64,000 nucleotides of DNA from the NCBI RefSeq assembly GCF_014202995.1, contig NZ_JACHIA010000020.1, forward strand, positions 52,522 through 116,521, given 5' to 3'. Both the position numbers and the translations under genes were made by a program. Of this stretch, positions 1 to 8,106 are shown in pieces (positions within the stretch are counted from its first letter, which is position 1; each line of letters opens with the position of its first letter). Source of the stretch: Longimicrobium terrae (GTDB lineage Bacteria; Gemmatimonadota; Gemmatimonadetes; Longimicrobiales; Longimicrobiaceae). The notes below the pieces were generated by a model. That model saw nothing but the letters and a program-made list of their open reading frames with translations. It was not told where the DNA came from and did no database searches.

Positions 1-255
1 CAGGTGGTCGCCGCTGCGCCCGGTGCAGTTTACGGCGGTTCCCTTCTGCCCCGGCTCCGCCTTGTAGTTCTGGCGATAGCGGTAGTCCAGCAGCGTGTTC
101 AGCTGCTTGTCGGCGCGCAGCACCACGTCGGCGCCGCGGCCACCGTCGCCGCCGTCGGGTCCGCCGCGCGGAGTCATCGATTCGCGCCGCATGGACGAGG
201 CGCCACCGCCCCCGTCGCCGGCCTTTACATTGATTTCAGCGTAATCCAGAAACAC
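1..255 (-). CDS. obgE: Obg-family GTPase, N-terminal fragment (runs off the window)
   Basis: Only the first 85 codons are present; the gene continues beyond position 1. The protein opens VFLDYAEINVKAGDGGGGAS and then carries RRESMTPRGGPDGGDGGRG and a QLNTLLDYRYRQNY stretch, which is the glycine-rich Obg fold that precedes the GTPase domain in ObgE/CgtA. Obg proteins are ribosome-associated GTPases acting in 50S assembly and stress control. A GTG start is chosen because an in-frame TGA lies four codons upstream and a GAGG sits before it. The GTP-binding half is not visible, so function rests on the N-terminal domain, which is very characteristic. Confidence 0.93.
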   Translation of the reverse strand, partial: MFLDYAEINVKAGDGGGGASSMRRESMTPRGGPDGGDGGRGADVVLRADKQLNTLLDYRYRQNYKAEPGQKGTAVNCTGRSGDHL

Positions 256-697
256 CGGCTGGCCTCACATCCTGATACGTGTGTCTCGCGCGGGGAGCGG
301 CTGCTCCGGGGCGCGTTTGATAAGCGTTATCGATCCATCAAGATAGCGGATGCAGGGATCGTGCGGGGGACCGCTGCGGAGCCGGCCGGGGCAACGGTAC
401 TGCTGTTGCCCCATCCGTCTCCTCCGCGGGGGCGGCGAGCCTCCTCGGCGCGTCACGCCCCTGCCCGATCCCGCCACATCCGTGCACCGCGCCTGCGGGG
501 TCTCCCCGCCCGCTCCGGGAGCCTCGCGCCCCGGCTCCCGCGCGGACGATCAGCTTCCGCCGCGCGAGTCTCCCTCCGCCCCGTCCTCAGGGGAACTCAC
601 CCCGGATGCAGATTTCGTCGCGGGTCACGCACCTCTTCACGCCATCACAGCGCCGTCGGAAGCTGCGCCCCCGCGTGCCCCGACGCGCACTCTCCCG
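256..697. other. Intergenic, no gene recognised
   Basis: About 440 bases between the CMD-family gene stop and the obgE start, both on the minus strand. It holds a hairpin at 388-412 (stem GGGGCAAC/GTTGCCCC) that could end the upstream transcript, though no T-run follows it. Possible reading frames here are arginine/proline-rich and look like composition artefacts. The obgE promoter probably lies in 256-350, but I cannot place it. Confidence 0.5.
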
Positions 698-1297
698 CTA
701 CCGCGCCCGGTCGCGGATCCCGGCCCAGAGTGCGCGGACCTCGTCCGCACGCCCGGCGGACATCTCCGCGCAGGCGATCTCCACCGCCTCGTCCACCTCG
801 GCCACGGAAGCCCCGGCGTTCAGCGAGCCGCGCAGGTGCGAGTGCAGCTGCCGCGGCGCGTTCCACACCGCCAGCAGCGCGGCGATGCACAGTTCGCGGG
901 TGCGCAGGTCCAGCCCTGGCCGGCCGAGCACGCGGCCGTATCCGCCGTTCACCATCCACCCGTCAAACTCCGGGTGCAGACCGCGCACGTTCTCGCGCAG
1001 CTTCTGGTAGTTCCCGCCGTACACGGTCTCGCACACCTGCTCGCCGCGCGCCTCCCAGACCCGAGGATCTTCCCCGAGCGCCGCCGGCGCCTGGGAGCCG
1101 GACACCTCGCGCCAGACAGCGAGCGCGTTCAGCGCGTCGGGAAAGCCCACGAACAGGTGCGACTGCAGCAGCACCTCGTCCACATGGTTCCCCTCCGCCA
1201 CGCCATGCGCGCTCTCCAGCGCCGCGCGAACCCGGGCGGCATCGCGCGTGGCCAGCGCCGCGGCTACGCGCAGCAGCGCGCGGCGGGCCTCAGGCAT
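698..1297 (-). CDS. Carboxymuconolactone decarboxylase (CMD)-family protein
   Basis: 199 aa. The C-terminal half has the CMD/AhpD-like helical pattern: LDLRTRELCIAALLAVWNA, then HSHLRGSLNAGASVAEVDEAVE. The CxxC peroxidase motif of AhpD is absent, so it is closer to gamma-carboxymuconolactone decarboxylase-like proteins than to alkyl-hydroperoxidase partners. The start codon overlaps the last 8 bp of the asparaginase gene, so the two are almost certainly cotranscribed. The substrate cannot be inferred. The N-terminal 80 residues are helical and less conserved. Confidence 0.75.
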   Translation of the reverse strand: MPEARRALLRVAAALATRDAARVRAALESAHGVAEGNHVDEVLLQSHLFVGFPDALNALAVWREVSGSQAPAALGEDPRVWEARGEQVCETVYGGNYQKLRENVRGLHPEFDGWMVNGGYGRVLGRPGLDLRTRELCIAALLAVWNAPRQLHSHLRGSLNAGASVAEVDEAVEIACAEMSAGRADEVRALWAGIRDRAR

Positions 1298-2300
1298 CCG
1301 CCGCGCGCAGGTGGATGGACGGGCGGACCTCGCCCGTCACCTCGCCGCGCGTGTTGCTGATTTCGCGGAACACGTGGCGGTGCAGCGCGCCGAAGTCGTC
1401 TTCGCTGATCAGGTCCATCTCCCGCAGCACGCCCGCGATCGCCGGCGCCACGGCGCGCGTGGAGCCGTCCTCCACCTTGATGGCGATCCCCAGCTCCGCC
1501 CCCGGGCTGCCGACGCAGTACACGCCCTCCGCGCCCACCTTGGCAAACAGGCGCCCCTCCGTCACCCGCGAGATCGCGGTGCAGATGCGCCCCTCGCCCG
1601 CCACCATGTCCGGGTGCGCGCCCATCGCGTCGACGACGGTCGCCGGCCCGCGCTCCCCCGCGCGCGCCGCGGACGCCAGCGAGGCATACGCCTGCGCCAT
1701 CTGCCGCAGCGGCAGCGCGTAGCACACGACGCCGCATCCGTCCACGCCCAGCCCGATCGCCTCGGAAGGCATCCGCACCCATCTGGCGATTTCTGTCAGC
1801 AGGCGCGCCTGCACGGGGTGCTCCACGCGGTGGTAGCCGTCCGTTTCCCACCCGCGCGCCCGGGCGACCGCCATCATTCCCGCGTGCTTGCCGGAGCAGT
1901 TGTTGTGCAGCCGCCCCGGCTCCATTCCGTCCTCTTCCAGCGTGCGCCGCGTCTCGGAATCGAACGGGTCGTGGGGACCGCAGGCCAGCGCGTCGGCGGT
2001 GAGCCCCAGCTTTTCCAGCAGGCCCTCCACCGTCTTTACGTGTGCCGCCGTGCCCGAGTGCGACCCGCAGATCACCGCCAGCTCCCGCGGCGTGATGCCG
2101 AAGCGGTCGAACGCGCCGTCCTCCACCACGGGAAGCGCCTGCAGCGGCTTGGCCGCGCTACGCCAGAACGTCACCATGTCGGGGTCGCCGGACGAGGCGC
2201 GCAGCGCGCCCTCGGCGTCCACCACGGCCACGTGCACACGATGGCGGCTTTCCAGCACCGCCCCGCGCGTCACCTCCACCACGCTTTCCAGGTCAGACAT
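1290..2300 (-). CDS. Asparaginase II-family protein
   Basis: 336 aa from an ATG at 2300. Recognisable by FWRSAAKPLQALPVVEDGA near the N-terminus, ICGSHSG, RLHNNCSGKHAGMMA around residues 145-160, and GVDGCGVVCYALPL. These match the asparaginase II family (related to Rhizobium etli AnsA), distinct from bacterial type I/II asparaginases and from Ntn isoaspartyl peptidases. The predicted reaction is L-asparagine to L-aspartate and ammonia. There is no signal peptide with this start. A longer frame upstream to 2435 reads Pro/Arg-rich and is rejected as an extension. It overlaps the CMD-family gene downstream. Confidence 0.88.
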   Translation of the reverse strand: MSDLESVVEVTRGAVLESRHRVHVAVVDAEGALRASSGDPDMVTFWRSAAKPLQALPVVEDGAFDRFGITPRELAVICGSHSGTAAHVKTVEGLLEKLGLTADALACGPHDPFDSETRRTLEEDGMEPGRLHNNCSGKHAGMMAVARARGWETDGYHRVEHPVQARLLTEIARWVRMPSEAIGLGVDGCGVVCYALPLRQMAQAYASLASAARAGERGPATVVDAMGAHPDMVAGEGRICTAISRVTEGRLFAKVGAEGVYCVGSPGAELGIAIKVEDGSTRAVAPAIAGVLREMDLISEDDFGALHRHVFREISNTRGEVTGEVRPSIHLRAADA

Positions 2301-2490
2301 CGGCAGACGGGTTTCCGTCGGTTGGGGGTCACGCGGCCGCGCCGTACGACGCGCCGCCTGTGAAATCGAGCGTGTTCCCGGCCGCGCCGGGGGGAAAACA
2401 AGCGGAGGAAGGACGCGCGTGCGCCCCTCCTCCACTGCGGTTTCGCCCGCCGCGCGGGCGAACGCTGCGGTCGCGGCCGCCCGGCCCGGG

Positions 2491-4137
2491 TTACCGGCCG
2501 CGGGCGGCGGTCACGGGCTGGGCCTGCTGCACGGCCCGCAGCAGCGCGGCCTGGTTGGGCGCCGCGCGCAGGAGGCGAATGGCCTCCTGCAGCACCCGGT
2601 CCGTGGCGTCGTCGCGCACCGCGGCCACCGACGGGCCGAACTTGCTGCGCGCGATCTCGCCCGTAAGCTGCGCGTCGGTAAAGCGCTGGGCGCCCTGGAA
2701 CGTTTCCCAGGTCATCGTCACCCCGGCCGCCTGCAGCCGGTCGTAGAACGCGCGCCGCATCTCCGGCGTCACCGCGAAGTCCTGCCGCAGTTCCGGGTGC
2801 GCCCGCTCGTACGCCACCGAGTAGCCGAACAGCGCGTCCTGGTACTTGGCCGCGTTGCGCGACGCGATGCGGATGAACTCCTTTTCCGCCGCGTTCGCGG
2901 TGTCCTGCCGCACCACCATGTCCGGCACGATGCCGCCGCCGCCGTACACGGTGCGGCCGCTGTCCGTGCGGTACGGCACGCGGCGCGTGCTGTCGGTGGT
3001 CACCGGGTTGCCATCCGCGCCCACCGCGGCGCTGTCCGTATCCGCGGCTTCGTCATCCTCCGCCTGCGCGGAGTGGTCGCGCTGAATGCTGCGCCCGGCC
3101 GGGGTGTACCACTTGGCCGTCGTCATCTTCAGGAAGTTGCCGCCCGAGAGCGGAAACAGCGACTGCACCGAGCCCTTGCCATACGAGGTGGTGCCCAGCA
3201 CCACTGCGCGGTCGTGGTCCTGCAGCGCGCCGGCCACGATCTCCGCGGCGCTGGCGCTGTACGCGTCCACCAGCACCGCCACCGTCAGCCCGTCATACGA
3301 CTCTTCCGTGCGGGCGCGGAACGTCTCGCTTTCGCGCGGGTCGCGGGCGCGGGTTTCCACCACCGGCTGGTTGGGCTTCAGGAACAGGTCGGCCACGCCG
3401 ATGCCCTGGTCCAGCAGCCCGCCCGGGTTGCCGCGCAGGTCCAGCACCAGCGAGCGCATTCCCTCGCCGCGCAGCTTCTCGATCGCGCCGCGCAGTTCCT
3501 CGGTGCTCGTTTCGCTGAACATCACCAGGCTGGCGTAGCCGATGCCCGGCGACAGCATGTACGCGTACGGAACGGAGCGCACGTGAATCTGCTCGCGCGT
3601 CAGCGTAAAGCTGATGGGCTGGTCCACCCCCACCCGCTGCATGCGGATGGTGACTGGGGTCCCGCGCGGACCGCGCAGTTCCTTTACGGCCTGGTCGTCC
3701 GTCCACCCCTGGGCGCTCTTGCCGCCGATCTCCACGAACCGGTCGCCCACGCGCACTCCGGCGCGCTCCGCCGGCGTCTCCGGCAGCACGCCCACGGCCG
3801 TCACCCAGCCGTCGCGGGAGGAGATCTGAATGCCCAGGCCGCCGTACTCGCCGCTGGTCTGCAGGTGCAGCTGCGCGTACTCGTCCGCGGACATGAACGT
3901 CGTGTGCGGATCGCCCAGCTCCTGCAGCAGCCCCTTGATGGCCTTGTCGTACAGGTCCGCCGAGGACTGCGGCTCCACGTAGCGGTTTTCGACGTAGTTC
4001 ATCACCTCGTCAAAGAGCCGCGCCTGGGCAAACACCGACTGGTCGCTCTGCACGCCGTGCTGCAGCAGCCAGCCGCCCGAAACCAGGGCGACGCCTGCCA
4101 CCAGCGCGGGTGCGACGACGGTACGCTTCAGCTTCAT
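2491..4137 (-). CDS. S41-family C-terminal processing peptidase
   Basis: 548 aa. Residues 1-38 form an N-terminal signal or anchor (MKLKRTVVAPALVAGVALV). A PDZ domain follows at about 95-180 (GGLGIQI...PAERAGVRVGDRFVEIGG), then the S41 catalytic domain. The catalytic dyad is Ser296 in DAYSASAAEIVAGALQD and Lys321 in TSYGKGSVQ, with the 25-residue spacing known for CtpA/Tsp. The region after about residue 350 has an acidic, low-complexity insert before a helical C-terminal extension. It should cleave C-termini of envelope or mis-folded proteins in the periplasm. ATG at 4137 is preferred over the adjoining upstream TTG. A GC hairpin at 2442-2462 follows the stop. Confidence 0.93.
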   Translation of the reverse strand: MKLKRTVVAPALVAGVALVSGGWLLQHGVQSDQSVFAQARLFDEVMNYVENRYVEPQSSADLYDKAIKGLLQELGDPHTTFMSADEYAQLHLQTSGEYGGLGIQISSRDGWVTAVGVLPETPAERAGVRVGDRFVEIGGKSAQGWTDDQAVKELRGPRGTPVTIRMQRVGVDQPISFTLTREQIHVRSVPYAYMLSPGIGYASLVMFSETSTEELRGAIEKLRGEGMRSLVLDLRGNPGGLLDQGIGVADLFLKPNQPVVETRARDPRESETFRARTEESYDGLTVAVLVDAYSASAAEIVAGALQDHDRAVVLGTTSYGKGSVQSLFPLSGGNFLKMTTAKWYTPAGRSIQRDHSAQAEDDEAADTDSAAVGADGNPVTTDSTRRVPYRTDSGRTVYGGGGIVPDMVVRQDTANAAEKEFIRIASRNAAKYQDALFGYSVAYERAHPELRQDFAVTPEMRRAFYDRLQAAGVTMTWETFQGAQRFTDAQLTGEIARSKFGPSVAAVRDDATDRVLQEAIRLLRAAPNQAALLRAVQQAQPVTAARGR

Positions 4138-4427
4138 CAAACCCCCGAGTCCTGCCTGAGGTCAAAATCCCTTGCGGGAGGGCGCGCACCGGAATCCGGC
4201 CGCGCATGGCTGACACCTGATAACCTGCCCCGCGGGAAAGGTTTCGGTCCGCGGGCACGCATGTTCCCGGCCAGAGGGGAAGTGCGTGAGTGCTGGGTGC
4301 GTGGAGTGCGTGAGTGCGAGCGATGGCGCGGGACCGTGCCGCAGTGCGTCAGGCGGATCCCGCCGAAGCGGGCCGATGCCGTCCGCCACACCGATGCCCC
4401 GCACTCACGCACTAACGCACCCCGCAC
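4138..4427. repeat. Spacer containing a 40-bp inverted repeat of ACTCACGC units
   Basis: This spacer separates the receiver-kinase operon from the S41 protease. Arms at about 4280-4319 and 4400-4439 are near-perfect reverse complements built of AGTGCGTGAGTG / CACTCACGCACT units, with about 80 bp between them. Related CACTCACGCACT strings recur at about 34751-34801 and 45402-45428. No coding sequence is supported. The right arm begins immediately upstream (in minus-strand sense, downstream) of the kinase stop, so it may also act as a transcript end. Confidence 0.6.
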
Positions 4428-5570
4428 TCACGCACTTTCTTTCGCTCGTTCCGGCAGCACGAAGTGGAACCTCGCGCCCGCGCCGGGGCGGCTCTGCACC
4501 CAGATGCGGCCGCCGTGCGCTTCCACCGCCAGCTTGCAGAAGGTGAGCCCCAGCCCCGATCCCGCCACGGAGGACGGCGCGGCGGAATCGGCCTCCGCCG
4601 CCTGCCCGTACTTGCGAAAGATCAGTTCCTGGTCCGTTTCGGCGATGCCGGGGCCGCTGTCCGCCACCGTCACCTGCACGCCTTCCGGGTCCTGGGAGCG
4701 GACGGCGGAGATGCGCACCTGCACCCCCGGGCCGCCGTGCCTCAGCGCGTTGCCCACCAGGTTGGCCACCACGCGGCGGACCATTCCCTCGTCCGCGCGC
4801 ATCGCCACGCCGGCAGGCGCGTCCACGGTGATGCGGGCGCGGTCGCGCTCGGCGCGCACCTGCCATCCCGCCGCCACCTCGCGCAGCAGCCGCGCCGCGT
4901 CCACATGGCGCACCTGCGGCAGCACGCCGGGATCGTCCAGCCGCGCCACGTCCAGCAGGTTGTCCACCAGCCGCAGCAGGTCCGTGCCCTGGTCGCGCGC
5001 GTCGTCCAGCAGGCGGCGCTGGGGCTCGGTCAGCGGGCCGGCATCGCCGTCCACCACCATCTCCAGCCCCGCCATGATCCCGGTGAGCGGCCCCTTGAGG
5101 TCGTGCACCACCATGCGGGCCAGGTCGTCCTTGAGCGCCTCCACCTGGCGCAGGCGGCGGTAGGATTCCGCAAGCTCGTCCTGCGCCGCCTTCAGCCGCA
5201 GGAGCGCGCGGATGCGCGCCACCAGCACGGGGCGGCTGAACGGCTTGGTGAGGAAGTCGTCGCCCCCCGCGTCGATCCCGCGGACGCGGTCGTCCGCGGC
5301 GGAGAGAGCGGTGATAAACACGACGGGGATGCCGGCCGTCTCGGGGTCCGCCTTGAGCGCGCGGCACACCTCGAAGCCGTTCATCCCCGGCATCATCACG
5401 TCCAGCAGAACCAGGTCCGGCCGCCGTTCGCGGACGGCGGCCAGCGCCGCCGTCCCGCTTCCGGCGCCCAGCGTGCGGTAGTCCAGCGCTTCCAGCAGGT
5501 CGCGCAGGACTTCCACGTTCGCCGGTTCGTCGTCGACGACCAGCAGCAGCGGCGCGGCCGCCGTGCTCAC
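4428..5570 (-). CDS. Hybrid response regulator-histidine kinase
   Basis: 380 aa from a GTG that overlaps the barrel-protein stop (GTGA). Receiver domain at about 8-125: acidic pocket Asp13/Asp14, phosphoacceptor Asp57 in LVLLDVMMPGMNGFEVC, and Lys109 in FLTKPF. A linker helix follows, then HisKA with His156 in MVVHDLKGPLTG and a HATPase_c domain with the N-box VVANLVGNALRHG, VADSGPGIAE and GSGLGLTFCK. It has no transmembrane segment, so it is a soluble kinase whose input comes through its receiver. Its place as third gene behind a lipoprotein and an outer-membrane barrel is suggestive of envelope sensing, but this is inference. Longer frames upstream lie inside the barrel gene. Confidence 0.9.
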   Translation of the reverse strand: MSTAAAPLLLVVDDEPANVEVLRDLLEALDYRTLGAGSGTAALAAVRERRPDLVLLDVMMPGMNGFEVCRALKADPETAGIPVVFITALSAADDRVRGIDAGGDDFLTKPFSRPVLVARIRALLRLKAAQDELAESYRRLRQVEALKDDLARMVVHDLKGPLTGIMAGLEMVVDGDAGPLTEPQRRLLDDARDQGTDLLRLVDNLLDVARLDDPGVLPQVRHVDAARLLREVAAGWQVRAERDRARITVDAPAGVAMRADEGMVRRVVANLVGNALRHGGPGVQVRISAVRSQDPEGVQVTVADSGPGIAETDQELIFRKYGQAAEADSAAPSSVAGSGLGLTFCKLAVEAHGGRIWVQSRPGAGARFHFVLPERAKESA

Positions 5571-6733
5571 CGACCCAGCAGCGACAGCGAAAAGGCCACG
5601 CGCCAGAACGACTCGTCCAGCCCGATCGAGTCTCCCCCGCGCATTCCCCGCTCGCCCGACACGTTCACCGTCGCCGCACCGCCGCCAATCACCACGCCCA
5701 TCCCCGCGGTGATCGCGCGCTCGTCGGCGAACTCGCCGCTGGTGTAGCGGAAGGGAAGCTGCGTCCAGCGCCCGCCCAGCCGCAGCGGAAGCGGCCGGTT
5801 CAGAAAGCGCAGCCCGCTGAACTCGATGCCGCCGCCCGCCTGCACCACGTCGCGCGTCTGGTCCGCCGTGGCGAAGTCGTCGCCCGCCGCGGACCATCCG
5901 GACCAGCGCACCGAAGCCGCCAGACGCGTGGTCTGCGAGATCTGCGCGCTGCCGCCGCCGTCAAAGGTGAGCGGAAGCGCGTAGCCGCGCTGCGAAACCA
6001 CCGAGTCCTTGGGCTCCGCCGTCAGGTCGCCCCCGCCGGTGACCGCGGCGGAAAGGGTGAACGCCGGGGCGTTGTAGCGCGCCCCCGCCGTGAACCCGAT
6101 CCCCTGCCACTCGTAGTCCGTCCCGGTCGCGCTGGGAAACAGCACCCCCACCGCGTCGGGAAAGTTGCGCGTCACGCTGTCGCGCACCGCGCCGGTGTAC
6201 AGGTCCACGCCCACGCCCACGTCCAGCCGCGGCCGCACGTGGTACGCCAGCCCCGCGCGAAAGCGCGAAAGGGCGCCGCGGGACAGGTACGTGTCCTCGG
6301 CGAAGCGGTTGGCGCCGGCCAGAAACACGCTGTCGCTGCGGGTGGCGGCCCAGTTCTGGTCCAGCACCGCGCCGTACCCCACCGTCACCACCGCCCGCGA
6401 TCCGGCGGGAAAGGCGGCCTGGATGGAGGGAAAGCGCGTGGTGTTGAAGTCCAGGCTTTCCGCCTCACCCTCGGTGGACGCGTTCAGCACGTCCGTCTGC
6501 AGGGTGATGGAAAGGCCGGCGGCCGGCATTCCGGCGGCCTCGGCCACGTTGATCATCGACAGCGCCGGGTCCGGCAGCCCCAGCCCCGTGTACCCCAGGG
6601 CGCGGGCGCGGGCGTCGATGGGGTCCATCAGGTATCCCAGCCCGGCGGAAGAAAGCAGCGACTGCGCACTCGCGGGCGCGGCGGAAAGCGCGGCGGCCAG
6701 CACGGCCGCGCCCCCCCGGAAAAAGCGGCTCAT
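5567..6733 (-). CDS. Outer-membrane beta-barrel protein of unknown function
   Basis: 388 aa with a clear signal peptide (AAVLAAALSAAPASA before QSLLSSAGLG). The mature part is rich in alternating aromatic/small residues and Gly turns, and ends in RVAFSLSLLGR, an amphipathic C-terminal strand. The opening GLGYLMDPIDARARALGYTG resembles PorV/PorQ-type and FadL-like barrels in which the first mature residues note a set of loci and an early Pro-Asp-Pro turn. I would not assign a transport substrate. It overlaps the lipoprotein gene upstream and the kinase gene downstream by 4 bp each, so the three are one transcriptional unit. Confidence 0.75.
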   Translation of the reverse strand: MSRFFRGGAAVLAAALSAAPASAQSLLSSAGLGYLMDPIDARARALGYTGLGLPDPALSMINVAEAAGMPAAGLSITLQTDVLNASTEGEAESLDFNTTRFPSIQAAFPAGSRAVVTVGYGAVLDQNWAATRSDSVFLAGANRFAEDTYLSRGALSRFRAGLAYHVRPRLDVGVGVDLYTGAVRDSVTRNFPDAVGVLFPSATGTDYEWQGIGFTAGARYNAPAFTLSAAVTGGGDLTAEPKDSVVSQRGYALPLTFDGGGSAQISQTTRLAASVRWSGWSAAGDDFATADQTRDVVQAGGGIEFSGLRFLNRPLPLRLGGRWTQLPFRYTSGEFADERAITAGMGVVIGGGAATVNVSGERGMRGGDSIGLDESFWRVAFSLSLLGR

Positions 6734-7989
6734 GGAAGCACTCGGCGGGCAGGAAGCGTGTACACGACGCGCAGCATCGGGTCGGCCCGGAAGAAGCCCA
6801 CCCCGAAGGTGGCGGGCGAGTTTCCGGCGCCCTCGGCCACCAGCGCAAAGGTGATGGGCAGATCGGGGTTGCGCGAACTGGCGAAGGTGAGGGTGGTGAA
6901 CGACACCACGGCCAGCGAATCGCCGCCGCGGAAGCGCTCCGCCCCCTGCTCACTCACCACCGCGCCCAGCGGCGCGAAGCGGCCCAGTTCCGGCTCGCTC
7001 ACGCGGCGCATGGAATACGTCACGAAGCCCAGCGGGGCGAATCCGTTGGGCACGGAAACGGGGCGCAGCAGCAGCGCCACGCTGTTCAGCTCCACCTGCG
7101 ACAGCGGCACCGTTCCGCAGCTTCCTGAGGCGCACGCGGGCACCTGCTGGCGCGGGTTCAGCTCCACCAGCGTGCGGGCAGACGCGATGCCGCCGATGGC
7201 GATGGTGCCCTGCGGCGCGGCGGGCTGCCCGGGGGTAAAGATCCCCGCCTTGGGCGCGGAATTCACCGTGGTGACGATGGTGGTGTCGGCGTTGGCCGCG
7301 CTGTCCGGCTTCACCGAGGCGCGCAGCAGCAGGCTGATGAGGCGCACGCGCACCCCCGCCTCCTGCGCGGTGATGATGACGCCCGGCGACAGCGAATCGG
7401 ACAGTGCCCTCACCGCGTCGGGCGACAGCGTAAAGACGAGCGAGTCGGCGCCGCCCGGCGTGCGGACGGCCTGCGCCAGCAGCGTTCCGCGCGTGCCGCC
7501 GGCCTGCGTCCACGGCGTGCGCACGCCCGACGTGTCGGCCGCGTTCTCCCACGTGGTGGAGCCCGGGTCCCACGACTGCGTGGCCGCGTACACCGACAGC
7601 GTCAGCCGGCCGGTGGTGGAGGCCAGCGTGTCGATGCGCGCCACCAGGCTGCTGGGGCGGTAGCTGAACGTGGTGTCGGTCCGCGTTCCCCCCGCGGCGC
7701 GGTACGTCACGTTGGTGGGAAAGCCGCGGAAGCGGGTCAGGGCGTGCGCGTACAGCCCCTCGTAGTTTTCGGCCACTTCCACGAACGGCGCGTCCGACGC
7801 GTCGGTGTAGCCATCATACGAGCCCAGCACCCGCAGGAACTGCGAGGCCGGAATGAGCACCTCGCGCGTCACCGGCGTGGTGCCCGGAGGGAACTGGTCG
7901 TCGCCCGAAAGCGTGGGCGTGTCGTCGGAACAGGCCGCCGCCGCGGCGAACGCGGCGAACAGGCCGGACAGCAGAATACGGCGTTGCAT
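6730..7989 (-). CDS. Hypothetical lipoprotein, first gene of the barrel/kinase operon
   Basis: 419 aa. The N-terminus is MQRRILLSGLFAAFAAAAAC, a lipoprotein signal with the lipid-modified Cys at 20, followed by SDD. The rest is Thr/Ser/Ala-rich and predicted to be beta-structured, without a motif I recognise. One Cys pair, CASGSC near residue 290, could form a disulfide. The stop overlaps the start of the barrel gene. The genetic linkage suggests that it works on or with the barrel protein in the outer membrane. This is a guess based on position only. Confidence 0.7.
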   Translation of the reverse strand: MQRRILLSGLFAAFAAAAACSDDTPTLSGDDQFPPGTTPVTREVLIPASQFLRVLGSYDGYTDASDAPFVEVAENYEGLYAHALTRFRGFPTNVTYRAAGGTRTDTTFSYRPSSLVARIDTLASTTGRLTLSVYAATQSWDPGSTTWENAADTSGVRTPWTQAGGTRGTLLAQAVRTPGGADSLVFTLSPDAVRALSDSLSPGVIITAQEAGVRVRLISLLLRASVKPDSAANADTTIVTTVNSAPKAGIFTPGQPAAPQGTIAIGGIASARTLVELNPRQQVPACASGSCGTVPLSQVELNSVALLLRPVSVPNGFAPLGFVTYSMRRVSEPELGRFAPLGAVVSEQGAERFRGGDSLAVVSFTTLTFASSRNPDLPITFALVAEGAGNSPATFGVGFFRADPMLRVVYTLPARRVLP

Positions 7990-8106
7990 CCGTCTCAGGG
8001 GGTCATGCGTTTGGGCGCGGAGGCCCTCAAAAGCGCGGCGGCCGCGGGCCGATGAAGCCGGCCCAGGCCGCCGACGCGCCGTTCCAGAATGCGTGTGCTA
8101 CGCGAA

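Noticed and set aside
1888..5163. A 1091-codon plus-strand frame
   Set aside because: It is antisense to asparaginase, the S41 protease and the kinase and is very rich in His, Arg, Val and Ala, as expected from the complement of GC-rich codons. No domain is recognisable.
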